The position numbers and the translations under genes are program-made. A DNA stretch of 64,000 nt, taken from Bacteroidota bacterium (GTDB lineage: Bacteria; Bacteroidota; Bacteroidia; Cytophagales; Cyclobacteriaceae). The DNA is taken from contig JAFEAM010000009.1 in NCBI GenBank assembly GCA_018266395.1, forward strand, positions 1 to 64,000. The letters run 5' to 3'. Every line of letters starts with the position of its first letter. Within the stretch, counting starts at the first letter, position 1. Under the pieces are notes generated by a model. The model saw only the letters and a list, made by a program, of their open reading frames with translations. It did no database searches and had not been told where the DNA came from. Positions 35,290-44,837 of the stretch are shown here, piece by piece.

Positions 35290-36493
35290 AGGCTTTTACG
35301 GACAAGGCCTGCTCAATTGCGTTTTTGATCTTGCCGGCGAGTTCCACAACTTCTGACTCCTTCCAGGTGCATCGGATACCGAATGAAATCAATCGCCCTA
35401 CGACGTCCTGCGATTTTGGCAGATTCAAGTTGTTATAATCCTGTGGCTTGCCAAGCAAGTGGATGGCAAGCGGTGCTGCCGCCTTCAGATCCTTGAGATG
35501 TTCCCACTGATTGATGAAGTGGTACATGTTGGTGAACCAGTAATTGAAACCGCCTACTCCAGTCTTGTTGAAATTCTCCACGGTTTGCTTTGCAGTAGCC
35601 GTGTCGGGTAGCAGAATATTCAGGAAAGTGGCAGAGTCTCCGGCAGGGTCCGGTATCGAAGTAAAGGTGACGCCGGGCAATCCCGACAATTGCTTCATGA
35701 GAAGCTGCTTGTACTTGCGGTTCACCTCCCTGATATGAGGCACCTTGCGCGTTTGGGCTGCGCCAATACCTGCATGAAGTTCACCGATTCTGAAGTTGAA
35801 TCCCAAAACCGGATGTTGCTCCATACCTCTCACATTTCCCACGTGGTTGTGGCCGTGGTCGCTATAAGTATCCGCCAGTTTGTAACAGCTCTCGTCATTG
35901 GTTACGAAGACGCCGCCTTCCCCGGCTGTGGCTATCTTGAAGAAGTCGAAGGAATAGCAGCCTGTTTTGCCAAACAACCCAACTGATGTTCCCTTGTACG
36001 ATGAGCCAAAAGCCTGGCCTGCATCTTCCACAAGGGTAAGATTGTGTTTGCGGATAACCGGAATGATCTCATCCATGTTTGCCATCTGGCCGCACATATG
36101 CACCAGCAGTACCGCTTTGGTGCGGGGGGTAATTGCCTTCTCAATTCCCTCAGCACTCAGGCATAGTGTCTCATCAATCTCTGCGAAAACAGGGATACCC
36201 CCGCTGAACAATACCGCTTCAACCGAAGCTATAAACGTGAACGGGGGAACAATCACCTCATCGCCAGCCCCGACACCGGCAGCAGCCAGCGCGGCAGACA
36301 CAGCCGTGGATCCGCTGGAGACGGCATGCGCATACCGCGCGCCTGTCAGCTTCTTTACCTCTGCCTCAAAATCCCTGGCTTTCCAAATATTATTCCGCTG
36401 TCCCTCGTGGTTGTACCTGAACAGGATACCGGTACCCAGCACGTCTTCTATTTCCTTCCGCTCTTCCGCTCCAAAAAGTTCACTTCCTGGCAT
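35282..36493 (-). CDS. kdnA: DegT/DnrJ/EryC1-family aminotransferase, KdnA-type (Kdo8N transaminase)
   Basis: 403 residues. It is a PLP sugar aminotransferase with the cofactor lysine at Lys186 (SFDFFKIATAGEGG), the VEDAGQAFG motif and SSGSTAVSAAL. KdnA converts the C8 aldehyde of oxidised Kdo to 8-amino-3,8-dideoxy-D-manno-octulosonate. It is first in the operon and overlaps kdnB by eight bases. A -7 promoter box lies 20 bases upstream of the ATG. Kdo8N replaces Kdo in the LPS inner core and removes a hydroxyl, which changes acid stability and charge. The assignment depends on the gene neighbourhood as well as the family. Confidence 0.9.
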   Translation of the reverse strand: MPGSELFGAEERKEIEDVLGTGILFRYNHEGQRNNIWKARDFEAEVKKLTGARYAHAVSSGSTAVSAALAAAGVGAGDEVIVPPFTFIASVEAVLFSGGIPVFAEIDETLCLSAEGIEKAITPRTKAVLLVHMCGQMANMDEIIPVIRKHNLTLVEDAGQAFGSSYKGTSVGLFGKTGCYSFDFFKIATAGEGGVFVTNDESCYKLADTYSDHGHNHVGNVRGMEQHPVLGFNFRIGELHAGIGAAQTRKVPHIREVNRKYKQLLMKQLSGLPGVTFTSIPDPAGDSATFLNILLPDTATAKQTVENFNKTGVGGFNYWFTNMYHFINQWEHLKDLKAAAPLAIHLLGKPQDYNNLNLPKSQDVVGRLISFGIRCTWKESEVVELAGKIKNAIEQALSVKAYA

Positions 36494-36513
36494 AATTTCG
36501 ATATTTGAGGCTG

Positions 36514-36521
36514 CAAAGATA
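36514..36521 (-). promoter_or_regulatory. -7 promoter element for the Kdo8N operon
   Basis: TATCTTTG followed by CAG on the minus strand matches TAnnTTTG. It ends 20 bases before the kdnA ATG, in the 36-bp gap shared with the divergent CHY zinc-finger gene. Confidence 0.6.
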
Positions 36522-36529
36522 CGGAATTA

Positions 36530-36889
36530 ATGGATGCAGAACGGCAGGATAAGAACCCCAAAAGAGCGCGGCCAGAGATCTGCGGATTCCCCGTGGATGA
36601 CCAAACGAGATGCGTGCATTATCACTCTTCCACGGATATCATTGCCATCCGGTTTAAATGCTGTAATCGCTATTATCCATGCTTTGAATGTCACGAAGAA
36701 AGCGCAGGACACTCTGCCGTCCCATGGGCCAAGTCTGAATGGCATAAGACCGCCATTCTCTGTGGGAACTGTGGTTCGGAGTTAACGATCGCAAAGTACT
36801 TGTCGTGCGGTCACACTTGTCCTGCCTGCAGCGCTTCGTTCAACCCGAAGTGCAGTAACCACTATCACTTGTATTTCGAGGGGCTTTGA
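36530..36889 (+). CDS. CHY zinc-finger protein
   Basis: 119 residues with about 18 cysteines and histidines, including ICGFPVDDQTRCVHYHS, CCNRYYPCFECHEE, LCGNCGSEL and SCGHTCPACSASFNPKCSNHYHLYF. This is the zf-CHY pattern, with the C-x-H-Y core and several zinc sites, as in the yeast Hot13 family. The role in bacteria is not known; metal or redox handling is a guess. It is cytoplasmic. It is divergent from the Kdo8N operon by 36 bp. Confidence 0.85.
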   Translation: MDAERQDKNPKRARPEICGFPVDDQTRCVHYHSSTDIIAIRFKCCNRYYPCFECHEESAGHSAVPWAKSEWHKTAILCGNCGSELTIAKYLSCGHTCPACSASFNPKCSNHYHLYFEGL

Positions 36890-37017
36890 AGTTGACAGAC
36901 CTTCCTTGACCGTTGAATCTGGATCCAGTTTCCAAGGATCAGATTCGAAAATCAGGGATCATCAACCCCGGCACTTCAACATCGGAAATTAAACATTCAT
37001 CACTCAACATTCTGCAG

Positions 37018-37686
37018 CTATTCCTTCAGCACTCTCATCTCCACTCTCCTGTTTTTTGCCCGTGCCTCTGGCGTATTGCCGCGAACCAGCGGCTGGGTTC
37101 CTCCAAACGCTTTTGTTTTCACCCGGTCTTTGCTCACGCCTTTGCTGACCAGGTATTTCTTGACATTCTCCACCCGGTCCTCCGAAAGTTTCATGTTGGC
37201 CTTGGGATCGCCCGAACTCTCAGTGTGCCCCTCAAGCTGAACGATGAGATTGGTATTGTCCTTCATCATCGCAACGACTTCATCCAACTGGGGATAAGAG
37301 GAGGGATTGATGGTTGCCTTACCCTGGTCGAAAATCAGGCGATCCAACGTGATGTTCTCCCCTTTCTTTGTCAAGGTGATGTCTCTGTTGATTGATCTTG
37401 CCTGACCAATATCCTTGGGATCTACCAGTGCCGTGCCGGTAAGATAACCATCTGCCTCTGCTGCAATAAAGTATTTCGAGGAACCAAAAACACTGAACGA
37501 AAAGACACTGTCTGTAAAGCGTCCCGTTATGCTTCCCGTTGGATAACTGGTATACCGGATCTTCGCCTTAACACCTTTTCCAGAAACGGCATCCCTTACC
37601 TTGCCTTCTACCACTATCTCGCTGCTCTGTGACAAAGCACTTTCAAGTCCAACCACCATCAGCACGGCCATTAATAGGTATTTCAT
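37018..37686 (-). CDS. OmpA-family peptidoglycan-binding protein
   Basis: 222 residues. A signal peptide (about 1-20) is followed by a small beta-sandwich domain (VVEGKVRDAVSGKGVKAKIRY) and a C-terminal OmpA-like domain (about 110-222). The latter has LDRLIFDQGKATI, LEGHTESSGDPKANMKLSEDRVENVKKYL and RAKNRRVEMRVL, which bind meso-diaminopimelate in peptidoglycan. There is no beta-barrel. It probably links periplasmic or outer-membrane parts to the wall. A -7 box lies just upstream. Confidence 0.92.
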   Translation of the reverse strand: MKYLLMAVLMVVGLESALSQSSEIVVEGKVRDAVSGKGVKAKIRYTSYPTGSITGRFTDSVFSFSVFGSSKYFIAAEADGYLTGTALVDPKDIGQARSINRDITLTKKGENITLDRLIFDQGKATINPSSYPQLDEVVAMMKDNTNLIVQLEGHTESSGDPKANMKLSEDRVENVKKYLVSKGVSKDRVKTKAFGGTQPLVRGNTPEARAKNRRVEMRVLKE

Positions 37687-37690
37687 ACTG

Positions 37691-37698
37691 CAAATTTA
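37691..37698 (-). promoter_or_regulatory. -7 promoter element for the OmpA-family gene
   Basis: TAAATTTG on the minus strand, a full TAnnTTTG match, ends four bases before the ATG at 37686, implying an almost leaderless transcript. Confidence 0.55.
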
Positions 37699-37783
37699 CC
37701 CAATTGACGATGTCACTGAACAATACCAGCCGAGTCGAAATGCAATCAGCCGGAAATATCTATTGAGTGCCCAGTCAGAAAGA

Positions 37784-40564
37784 TCAAAGCTCCAGTTCAA
37801 TCGTCTGACCCGCAGTAAAGACTTTATCCTTCACCTCTTTCGCCTTCTGCCGGACAGGGGCTTTACTTTCTTTTGGCTTTTCCTTTCGCGGCTCGCTTTC
37901 CCCGAAGAGGTTTTGCTGGACGGGACTTTGTTTTTCCGCCCTTGTTTGGGGTTTTGGCTCCTCTTGATCCGTTTCTGATTTTTTTTTTGGCGACTGAGAA
38001 CCCCTTTCGGTTTCGGCCGCCTTTTCTTCTGCTGACTCCTCAGTTTCCAGACCCGTATCTTCTGGTTCAGTCACCGGCCTGACATTTACTACTTTGTGAG
38101 GGGTTAGCCGGTTACCAATGGCCTTCCATCCCTTGACGTCGATAATATCCTCCAAATTGATGACCTCGGTCTCTTTCGTCTTGCCCTTTCCTTTCACTAC
38201 ATCGACCTCCACCTCCGGACTATCAGAAGTTGTAACAAACTCGAGGTGCGACCCGATGCTTTCCGATATGAAGCCGAATTCCTTGTCAAGGGAATTGGTC
38301 TCAATTTTGAATCGTTTCACAAAGTGCTGCTTGCTCTCTCCATCCTTGTAGACAGCCGTTATCACTTTCTTGGGATTGAACTTCTCCACTAATATGGTCT
38401 TCTCCGGTTCAAACCGCGTGGTGAGATCATATCCCGTAATCTTATAGTTACCATTTCTGGTGATGGCAAGAATCTGATCATCGCCGTCAAATTTGCCCAC
38501 ATGCTTGCCGCGCTTGTCCTTGTTCAGGCGACCCGATGACTCTTCAAACCAAAGCTCCAATCCGCTAAGCGTGGAAGTTCCAGCCTGAAGAAGGTCAACC
38601 CTTCGCACAGGATACTTCGTTATGGTGTTACCCCTGGCTCCTCTTCCCTTGATCTCCATTTCCGCAAAATCGAACTCGAAGATCTTCTTCCTCGCAGTAC
38701 TGCTTTGACTCAATTTAACTTCCACGACTTCAGCTTCGCCATTAGGGTTGGCGCTCAGGTAATGCACCCTGGAATTTGGATTGCCTTGCGCAAGGTCATA
38801 TTCCTTATCCCTGATGATCCCCGGCATGGTAAAACGTTTGGCAAAGGACTTCCCGCTCTTACCATCGCTGTAGATCATGTTGTAAACCATCCGCTCGTCT
38901 CCCTTTTTCCAAACACCGGCATACATAATGTCCTTGCCCATGAAAACCTTCTCGGAAATCCTGCTCACCAACGCTTTTCCGTCACGCCGGATGGCAATGA
39001 TGTCGTCCAACTCTGAGCAGTCGCAGATGTACTCATCCTTTTTCAAGCCCCAGCCTATGAAGCCGTCGGCCTTGTTGACATACAGCTTCTGATTGTTGGC
39101 GATAACTTCCACAGCCGTGACAGACTGGAAACTCCGTATTTCCGTCCTGCGCTCCCTGCCCTTGCCATATTTGTTCAGGAGATTCTGATAGTAACTGATG
39201 GCGTATTCGACCAGGTGCTTCAGGTGATGGTTGGTCTGTTTCAGTTCTTCCTGAAGTGACCGCATCAGCTCATCAGCCTTGAAGGAATCGTATTTAGAAA
39301 TGCGCTTGATCCTGATCTCTGTGAGCCGCACAACATCGTCGTCTGTGATCTCGCGGTAGAACTGTTTACGGAAGGGATTCAACCCCTTATGAATGGTCTT
39401 GATAACGGCTTCAAATGTCTCGCATTCCTCGATGTTCCGGTAGATCCTGTTCTCAATGAAAATCTTCTCCAGTGACGAGAAGAGAATCTTCTCCATTAGG
39501 TCAGCCTTCTTGATCTCCAGTTCTTTCTTGAGGAGGTCCAGTGTGAGGTTGGTATTGTACTTGAGGATTTCGTTCACCTTCATGAACTGAGGCTTGTCCT
39601 CCACAATCACGCAGGCATTGGGCGAAATGCTGATCTCGCAATCGGTGAAAGCGTAGAGTGCATCTATCGCAATCTCAGGCGACTGGCCTGGCTGCAGGTG
39701 TATTACAATCTCAAGATCCTTGGCCGTATTGTCGATGACCTGCTTGACTTTGATCTTGCCCTTTTCACTGGCCTTCACGATGGACTCCATGAGCGAGGCC
39801 GTCGTTGTTCCAAATGGTATTTCCTTGATTAACAGTGTTTTCTTATCGGCTATCTCAATTTTAGCACGAACCTTTATTTTACCCCCACGGTAACCCTGAT
39901 CGTACTCCGAAAAGTCGGCGATGCCACCGGTCGGAAAGTCAGGATAAATCTTTGCCGTCTTCCCCTTTAGGACGTCAATCGATGCCTTGATCAACTCACC
40001 GAAATTGTGCGGAAGGATCTTGGTGGACAGACCCACTGCGATACCGTCTACTCCCTGCGCCAGGAGCAGCGGGAATTTTACGGGCAGGGTAACGGGCTCT
40101 TTCTTGCGGCCGTCATATGACAACTGCCACTCAGTAAGATCCGGATTGTACACCACGTCGAGCGCAAACTTGGAAAGCCTGACCTCTATATAGCGTGGGG
40201 CGGCGGCGCCATCTCCCGTACGAACATCACCCCAGTTACCCTGTGTGTCAAAGAGAAGGTCCTTCTGGCCGATGTTGACGATTGCCTCACCAATAGCGGC
40301 ATCTCCATGCGGGTGGTACTGCATCGTATTACCGATCACATTGGCCACCTTATTGAAGCGACCATCGTCCATCTCCTTAAGGGAGTGCATAATGCGGCGC
40401 TGGACTGGCTTGAAACCGTCTTCAATGCGGGGAACTGCCCGCTCCAGGATTACATAGGAGGCATAATCAAGGAACCAATTCTCATACAATCCATCGATGG
40501 AGACGAGTTCATGCGCCGCCTCTGGTTTCGCTTTGTCCACTGCTTGTGCTTTCTTCTTCGCCAT
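37784..40564 (-). CDS. parC: DNA topoisomerase IV subunit A
   Basis: 926 residues. The breakage-reunion domain has the catalytic tyrosine at Tyr125 (APRYIEVR), preceded by YHPHGDAA and GNWGDVRTGDGA. A C-terminal region with degenerate beta-pinwheel blades follows, then a highly charged Lys/Glu-rich tail (about 800-926) that is longer than in E. coli ParC. With ParE it decatenates sister chromosomes after replication. The gene lies 11 bp after parE. Topoisomerase IV is preferred over gyrase A because of the parE partner and the lack of a clear GyrA box. Confidence 0.93.
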   Translation of the reverse strand: MAKKKAQAVDKAKPEAAHELVSIDGLYENWFLDYASYVILERAVPRIEDGFKPVQRRIMHSLKEMDDGRFNKVANVIGNTMQYHPHGDAAIGEAIVNIGQKDLLFDTQGNWGDVRTGDGAAAPRYIEVRLSKFALDVVYNPDLTEWQLSYDGRKKEPVTLPVKFPLLLAQGVDGIAVGLSTKILPHNFGELIKASIDVLKGKTAKIYPDFPTGGIADFSEYDQGYRGGKIKVRAKIEIADKKTLLIKEIPFGTTTASLMESIVKASEKGKIKVKQVIDNTAKDLEIVIHLQPGQSPEIAIDALYAFTDCEISISPNACVIVEDKPQFMKVNEILKYNTNLTLDLLKKELEIKKADLMEKILFSSLEKIFIENRIYRNIEECETFEAVIKTIHKGLNPFRKQFYREITDDDVVRLTEIRIKRISKYDSFKADELMRSLQEELKQTNHHLKHLVEYAISYYQNLLNKYGKGRERRTEIRSFQSVTAVEVIANNQKLYVNKADGFIGWGLKKDEYICDCSELDDIIAIRRDGKALVSRISEKVFMGKDIMYAGVWKKGDERMVYNMIYSDGKSGKSFAKRFTMPGIIRDKEYDLAQGNPNSRVHYLSANPNGEAEVVEVKLSQSSTARKKIFEFDFAEMEIKGRGARGNTITKYPVRRVDLLQAGTSTLSGLELWFEESSGRLNKDKRGKHVGKFDGDDQILAITRNGNYKITGYDLTTRFEPEKTILVEKFNPKKVITAVYKDGESKQHFVKRFKIETNSLDKEFGFISESIGSHLEFVTTSDSPEVEVDVVKGKGKTKETEVINLEDIIDVKGWKAIGNRLTPHKVVNVRPVTEPEDTGLETEESAEEKAAETERGSQSPKKKSETDQEEPKPQTRAEKQSPVQQNLFGESEPRKEKPKESKAPVRQKAKEVKDKVFTAGQTIELEL

Positions 40565-40575
40565 GCGAGAGTAAC

Positions 40576-42465
40576 TTATGATTCAGCTTCTTCTATAACT
40601 TCTTCTTCCTTCTCTCCTTCCACCGTATCAATCTCGATCCTGAGGTTGTCGATGATAAATTCCTGACGGTCAGGAGTATTCTTACCCATGTAGAACTCCA
40701 GTACTTTCAGAAGATGTTTCTCCTTGTCTATGCGAACAGGCTGCAGCCGGATGTTCTCGCCAATGAAACCTCCGAACTCGTCGGGTGATATCTCTCCCAG
40801 CCCCTTAAAGCGCGTAATCTCCGGCTTCGCACCCAGTTTGTTCACCGCTGCCTGCTTCTCCTCCTCACTGTAGCAGTACATGGTCTCCTTCTTGTTTCGC
40901 ACACGGAATAGCGGGGTCTCCAGTATATACACATGGTTGGCTTTCACCAGGTCAGGGAAGAACTGAAGAAAGAAGGTCATCAGCAGGAGCCTGATATGCA
41001 TGCCATCCACGTCGGCATCAGTGGCTATGATGACCTTGTTGTAACGGAGGCCATCCAGCCCGTCCTCAATATTCAGGGCATGCTGAAGAAGGTTAAACTC
41101 CTCATTTTCATACACTACCTTCTTGGTAAGGCCGAAGCAGTTGAGAGGCTTTCCGCGAAGACTGAAGACTGCCTGGGTCTCAACGTCCCTGGATTTGGTG
41201 ATGGAACCGCTTGCAGAGTCACCTTCTGTGATGAAGATCATCGTATGCTGCGCCTTCTGATCCTTGCCATCATCCAGGTGCAGGCGGCAGTCACGCAATT
41301 TCCTGTTATGGAGGTTGGCCTTCTTGGCCCTTTCGTTGGCCAACTTTTTGATGCCGGCTATTTCCTTGCGCTCCCTCTCCGATTGCATGATGCGCTTCAG
41401 CATGGCATCGGCCACAGAAGGATTCTTATGCAGGTAAATCTCCAGTTCCTTGGCAACGAAATCACCCACAAAGTTCCGCACCGAGGGACCATCCGGTGCC
41501 ATGTTGACCGACCCCAGCTTGGTTTTGGTCTGGGATTCAAATACAGGTTCCTGCACCCTCACGGCGATGGCTGCTATAACACTGGCACGAATGTCAGAGG
41601 CGTCAAACTCCTTCTTATAGAAGTCCCGTACTGCCTTTACCATACCCTCGCGGAAGGCAGCAAGGTGTGTGCCCCCCTGCGTAGTGTTCTGACCGTTGAC
41701 AAAGGAATAGTACTCTTCCCCATACTGGTTGCCATGGGTCATGGCTACTTCAATATCCTGTCCCTTGAAATGAATAATAGGATACCGTATCTCTTCCGGA
41801 TCGGCCTTCTGCTTCAGCAGGTCCAGTAGTCCATCCTTGGAATAGAACTTCTTTGAATTATAATTAATGGTAAGGCCGGCATTCAGGAATGCATAATTCC
41901 ACATCAGGTCATCCAGGTATTCAGGGATGAAATGATAGTTTTTGAACATTGTGTTGTCCGGCTCAAACTCAACGAGTGTTCCGTTCTTTTCACTGCTCTT
42001 GGATACCTTGGGATCGTTGGTCAGCACCCCTTTCTTGAATTCAGCCAGCTTGGTCTGACCTTCGCGGTAGGCCTGAACCTTAAAGTAGTTGGAAAGTGCA
42101 TTAACCGCCTTGGTACCCACACCATTGAGACCAACCGACTTCTGGAAGGCCCCGGAGTCATATTTGGCGCCTGTGTTGATCTTGGATACAACATCCACAA
42201 CCTTACCCAACGGAATACCCCGGCCGTAATCCCGCACCACCACCCGCTGGTCAGTGATTTTGATGTCTATGTGTTTGCCATAGCCCATCATGTGTTCATC
42301 AATGCAGTTATCAACTACTTCCTTTACCAGGACATAAATACCATCGTCTTTGGCGGTACCGTCGCCAAGTTTGCCGATATACATCCCCGGCCGCAGGCGG
42401 ATGTGTTCCCTCCAGTCAAGCGACCTGATACTCGACTCATTGTACTCATTAATCTCCTTAGCCAT
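40576..42465 (-). CDS. parE: DNA topoisomerase IV subunit B
   Basis: 629 residues. GHKL ATPase motifs are [22 protein letters not shown] and [15 protein letters not shown]. The Toprim motif is EGDSASGS, and the C-terminal region has [12 protein letters not shown]. It powers strand passage by the ParC subunit encoded 11 bp downstream. The length of about 630 residues fits ParE rather than the larger GyrB of many species. Upstream is a 220-bp AT-rich gap that carries a near-consensus -7 box (GACTTTTG) and the palindrome GCCAATTGGC. Confidence 0.94.
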   Translation of the reverse strand: MAKEINEYNESSIRSLDWREHIRLRPGMYIGKLGDGTAKDDGIYVLVKEVVDNCIDEHMMGYGKHIDIKITDQRVVVRDYGRGIPLGKVVDVVSKINTGAKYDSGAFQKSVGLNGVGTKAVNALSNYFKVQAYREGQTKLAEFKKGVLTNDPKVSKSSEKNGTLVEFEPDNTMFKNYHFIPEYLDDLMWNYAFLNAGLTINYNSKKFYSKDGLLDLLKQKADPEEIRYPIIHFKGQDIEVAMTHGNQYGEEYYSFVNGQNTTQGGTHLAAFREGMVKAVRDFYKKEFDASDIRASVIAAIAVRVQEPVFESQTKTKLGSVNMAPDGPSVRNFVGDFVAKELEIYLHKNPSVADAMLKRIMQSERERKEIAGIKKLANERAKKANLHNRKLRDCRLHLDDGKDQKAQHTMIFITEGDSASGSITKSRDVETQAVFSLRGKPLNCFGLTKKVVYENEEFNLLQHALNIEDGLDGLRYNKVIIATDADVDGMHIRLLLMTFFLQFFPDLVKANHVYILETPLFRVRNKKETMYCYSEEEKQAAVNKLGAKPEITRFKGLGEISPDEFGGFIGENIRLQPVRIDKEKHLLKVLEFYMGKNTPDRQEFIIDNLRIEIDTVEGEKEEEVIEEAES

Positions 42466-42517
42466 GTACGACAGATTTATCTTCCATTTCGGGTGCGCAA
42501 AAGTCTAAAAAATAAAG

Positions 42518-42527
42518 GCCAATTGGC
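42518..42527. repeat. Palindrome GCCAATTGGC upstream of parE
   Basis: A 10-bp perfect palindrome about 55 bp before the parE start, inside AAAGGCCAATTGGCGCCTTT. The same core appears at 13987-14000. Function unknown. Confidence 0.3.
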
Positions 42528-42685
42528 GCCTTTCTTTACAGTCAAAAAAGTTCAAACCACAGTTACCCTTCTAAGAAATGAAATTTTTGAATCATTTCAT
42601 GATATCGCCGGAAATTCCGGATTACAAATTTTACTGAAAGCATGACTTCTAATTGATTGATAATCAATAATCAAAAAGGAAGCTT

Positions 42686-43126
42686 TCAAACGGTCCCTTT
42701 AGAAGAAGGCCTCTGCAACAGAGCATAAACCGGCCATGATAGCAGCCAGAGGACGAGCACAAGCACTGACCCATAGATAATAGTGCCAATGCGGGCATAG
42801 TCGAATTTTTCGTTGCTGTTCAGCAGGCTTACAAACTGCAATGAAACCAGCAGGTAGGCGTTCAGAAAGATGATAACGCCATGAAACCAAACCTTGAAAG
42901 CCTCAGTGCCATGGGCCCCTGCCCTCCCGGCAACAAATGCCGCTGTATTGGCCATCCCCAGGACTGCGAGAGTCAGGTAGAAAATCAGGTCCCTGGACAG
43001 GGTAGCTGACCCGCTCTCAGTCAACGACACCTCTTCCGGCAGTGAAGCGTAGGTATAAAGAAATGCAGTTAATACTGCCAAAGCTGACAACAGCCAAATG
43101 ACCCTGAAGATTTTTGAGAATACCAT
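42686..43126 (-). CDS. Hypothetical integral membrane protein
   Basis: 146 residues with four predicted membrane helices (about 8-27, 47-68, 80-100 and 112-138). The N-terminal helix is followed by an extracytoplasmic-looking LPEEVSLTESGSATLSRD segment. I do not recognise a named family, though small four-helix proteins of this size are common in Bacteroidota. It stands alone between parE and the hydroxylase gene. Confidence 0.75.
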   Translation of the reverse strand: MVFSKIFRVIWLLSALAVLTAFLYTYASLPEEVSLTESGSATLSRDLIFYLTLAVLGMANTAAFVAGRAGAHGTEAFKVWFHGVIIFLNAYLLVSLQFVSLLNSNEKFDYARIGTIIYGSVLVLVLWLLSWPVYALLQRPSSKGTV

Positions 43127-43206
43127 CCTGACCTTTCATCAAACGGGCGGCAAGTTAAATCATTGATTGTTCCCGGCAGGCACCTTTTTGTTTAATTTGC
43201 AACTGC

Positions 43207-44430
43207 ATGAACCTGAATCCCATCGTCTTATCCATCCCTATCTTCTTCCTGCTCATAGGAATAGAATTGCTGGTGGAAAGAATCATGCACCGGAAACTCT
43301 ACCGGCTTGCAGACTCCATTGCCAACCTCAGCTGCGGCATCACATCCCAGTTGTCAGGTCTGTTCCTTCGCATTCTCGCCATCGGCATCTACGAATTGCT
43401 ATACAATAACTTCGCTCTCTTCCACCCTTCCAAAACCTGGATGTACTGGCTCGCGTTGTTCCTCCTTGCGGATATGGCATATTACTGGGCGCACCGCATG
43501 AGCCATGAAATCAACCTCTTCTGGGGCGGCCATGTGGTGCACCACCAGAGTGAGGATTACAACCTGTCCGTTGCCCTTCGCCAAAGCTCCTTCCAGGTAA
43601 TCTGGACTTTTGCCTTCAATTTGCCGCTGGCATTCCTGGGATTTGAAACGCTCGACTTTGCATTGATGTCTGCATTCATCACGCTCTACCAGTTCTGGAT
43701 TCACACCGAACTCATCAACAAGATGGGTTGGTTTGAATATATCTTCAATACACCATCCCATCACAGGGTACATCACGGAAGAGACCCCAAATACATCGAC
43801 AAGAATCACGCAGGCACGCTTATCATCTGGGACCGGATGTTCGGAACTTTCCAGGAGGAGGAAGAGCGTCCCACCTACGGCATTACCAAGCCCATTAACA
43901 GCTGGAATGCAGTGTGGGCCAACTTCAGCCATTATGCCGTTATGGCCCGGGAGCTCAAGATGATACCCTCTGTATGGGACAAAATCCGGTACCTTTTCAA
44001 CAAACCGGGATGGTTGCCAGAACAGCTCGGGGGGTACAGACCAGCACCTGCAATTGACAAAGCCCATTATGCCAAATACGATACACCTGCACCTCAGCTT
44101 GTGAACTACTATGTCCTCTTTCAGTATGTTATCTGCCTGGTGGGTACATCCTTCTTTCTGTTTAATCAATCAAAGTTCAGCATGGGTGAGAAAGCAATTA
44201 TGGCCGTCCTCATCTCTATCGTTGTTGTGAACTGCGGCGTGCTATTTGAGCACAAGCGTTGGGTTATCGTTTCCGAATGGCTAAGAATACTCCTCTACCC
44301 TGCAACCCTCATCACGGTTACCTGGTCGACTCCCGGATCTGAGATGTGGATGCTTATATCCATTCTTTATCTCGTCGTTTCAGTTGTATGGTTCTGGCCT
44401 GTTTCCAGGAAGCTGCATGCTCAGAAATAG
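43207..44430 (+). CDS. Sterol desaturase/fatty acid hydroxylase family membrane protein
   Basis: 407 residues with several membrane helices. Three histidine clusters for a di-iron centre are HRMSH, HVVHH and HHRVHH, spaced as in the sterol desaturase/fatty-acid hydroxylase superfamily. The overall layout, with extra C-terminal helices after the catalytic part, is closest to the alkylglycerol monooxygenase (TMEM195-like) group. It would hydroxylate a lipid using O2. The substrate is unknown. The stop overlaps the next lipoprotein start by 14 bases. Confidence 0.88.
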   Translation: MNLNPIVLSIPIFFLLIGIELLVERIMHRKLYRLADSIANLSCGITSQLSGLFLRILAIGIYELLYNNFALFHPSKTWMYWLALFLLADMAYYWAHRMSHEINLFWGGHVVHHQSEDYNLSVALRQSSFQVIWTFAFNLPLAFLGFETLDFALMSAFITLYQFWIHTELINKMGWFEYIFNTPSHHRVHHGRDPKYIDKNHAGTLIIWDRMFGTFQEEEERPTYGITKPINSWNAVWANFSHYAVMARELKMIPSVWDKIRYLFNKPGWLPEQLGGYRPAPAIDKAHYAKYDTPAPQLVNYYVLFQYVICLVGTSFFLFNQSKFSMGEKAIMAVLISIVVVNCGVLFEHKRWVIVSEWLRILLYPATLITVTWSTPGSEMWMLISILYLVVSVVWFWPVSRKLHAQK

Positions 44431-44791
44431 AATTGCATTTCTCCTGATTCTCTTGACCGTTCTTTCCTGCGGCAAACCGTTGCCTGTGATGGACGGATTT
44501 GATAGTGCGTTATGGAAAGGAGATCCGTATGGATGCAAGGGTGAGCGTATTCAGACTGAGTCTGCGCTCGCCACAGGACTGGAAAAAATCAAGGGTCTGA
44601 AAGAAATGGATGTGATTGAACTTCTGGGGCGGGCCGATCGCAACGAACTCTATGAACGGAATCAGAAGTTCTATTACTATTATATACAGGGTGGTCCATC
44701 CTGCGGGGGCCAGGCTTCAGCCTCCCGCAAGCTAACCATTCGGTTTAATGCCATGGGCTATGCCCAGGTAGTCGCCATCGTTGAAGATTGA
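44417..44791 (+). CDS. Hypothetical small lipoprotein
   Basis: 124 residues from ATG 44417 (MLRNRIAFLLILL), which gives a lipoprotein signal ending at Cys18 (LTVLSC). The mature part has DGFDSALWKGDPYGCKGER, VIELLGRADRNELYERNQKFYYYYIQGGPSC and RKLTIRFNAMG. This resembles small outer-membrane-assembly-like lipoproteins with a helical hairpin and sheet (a SmpA/OmlA-like feel), but I would not assign one. It overlaps the hydroxylase gene by 14 bases, so the two are probably co-transcribed. Confidence 0.75.
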   Translation: MLRNRIAFLLILLTVLSCGKPLPVMDGFDSALWKGDPYGCKGERIQTESALATGLEKIKGLKEMDVIELLGRADRNELYERNQKFYYYYIQGGPSCGGQASASRKLTIRFNAMGYAQVVAIVED

Positions 44792-44837
44792 ACCTAGTCA
44801 GCACTTCACCAAAAGAATAATTCTCATCCAAGGCCTT

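Noticed and set aside
37784..40564. GyrA instead of ParC
   Set aside because: The gene is paired with a ParE-length subunit 11 bp away and lacks a clear GyrA box.
40933..41829. 298-codon open frame on the plus strand within parE
   Set aside because: Shadow of parE; no homology pattern, and the parE motifs are read on the other strand.
41932..42645. Long open frame on the plus strand opposite parE
   Set aside because: It lies antisense to a clear parE gene, has no recognisable domain, and is typical of codon-bias shadows in this window.
43399..44169. 256-codon minus-strand frame
   Set aside because: Antisense to the sterol-desaturase-family gene, whose three histidine boxes show the true frame.
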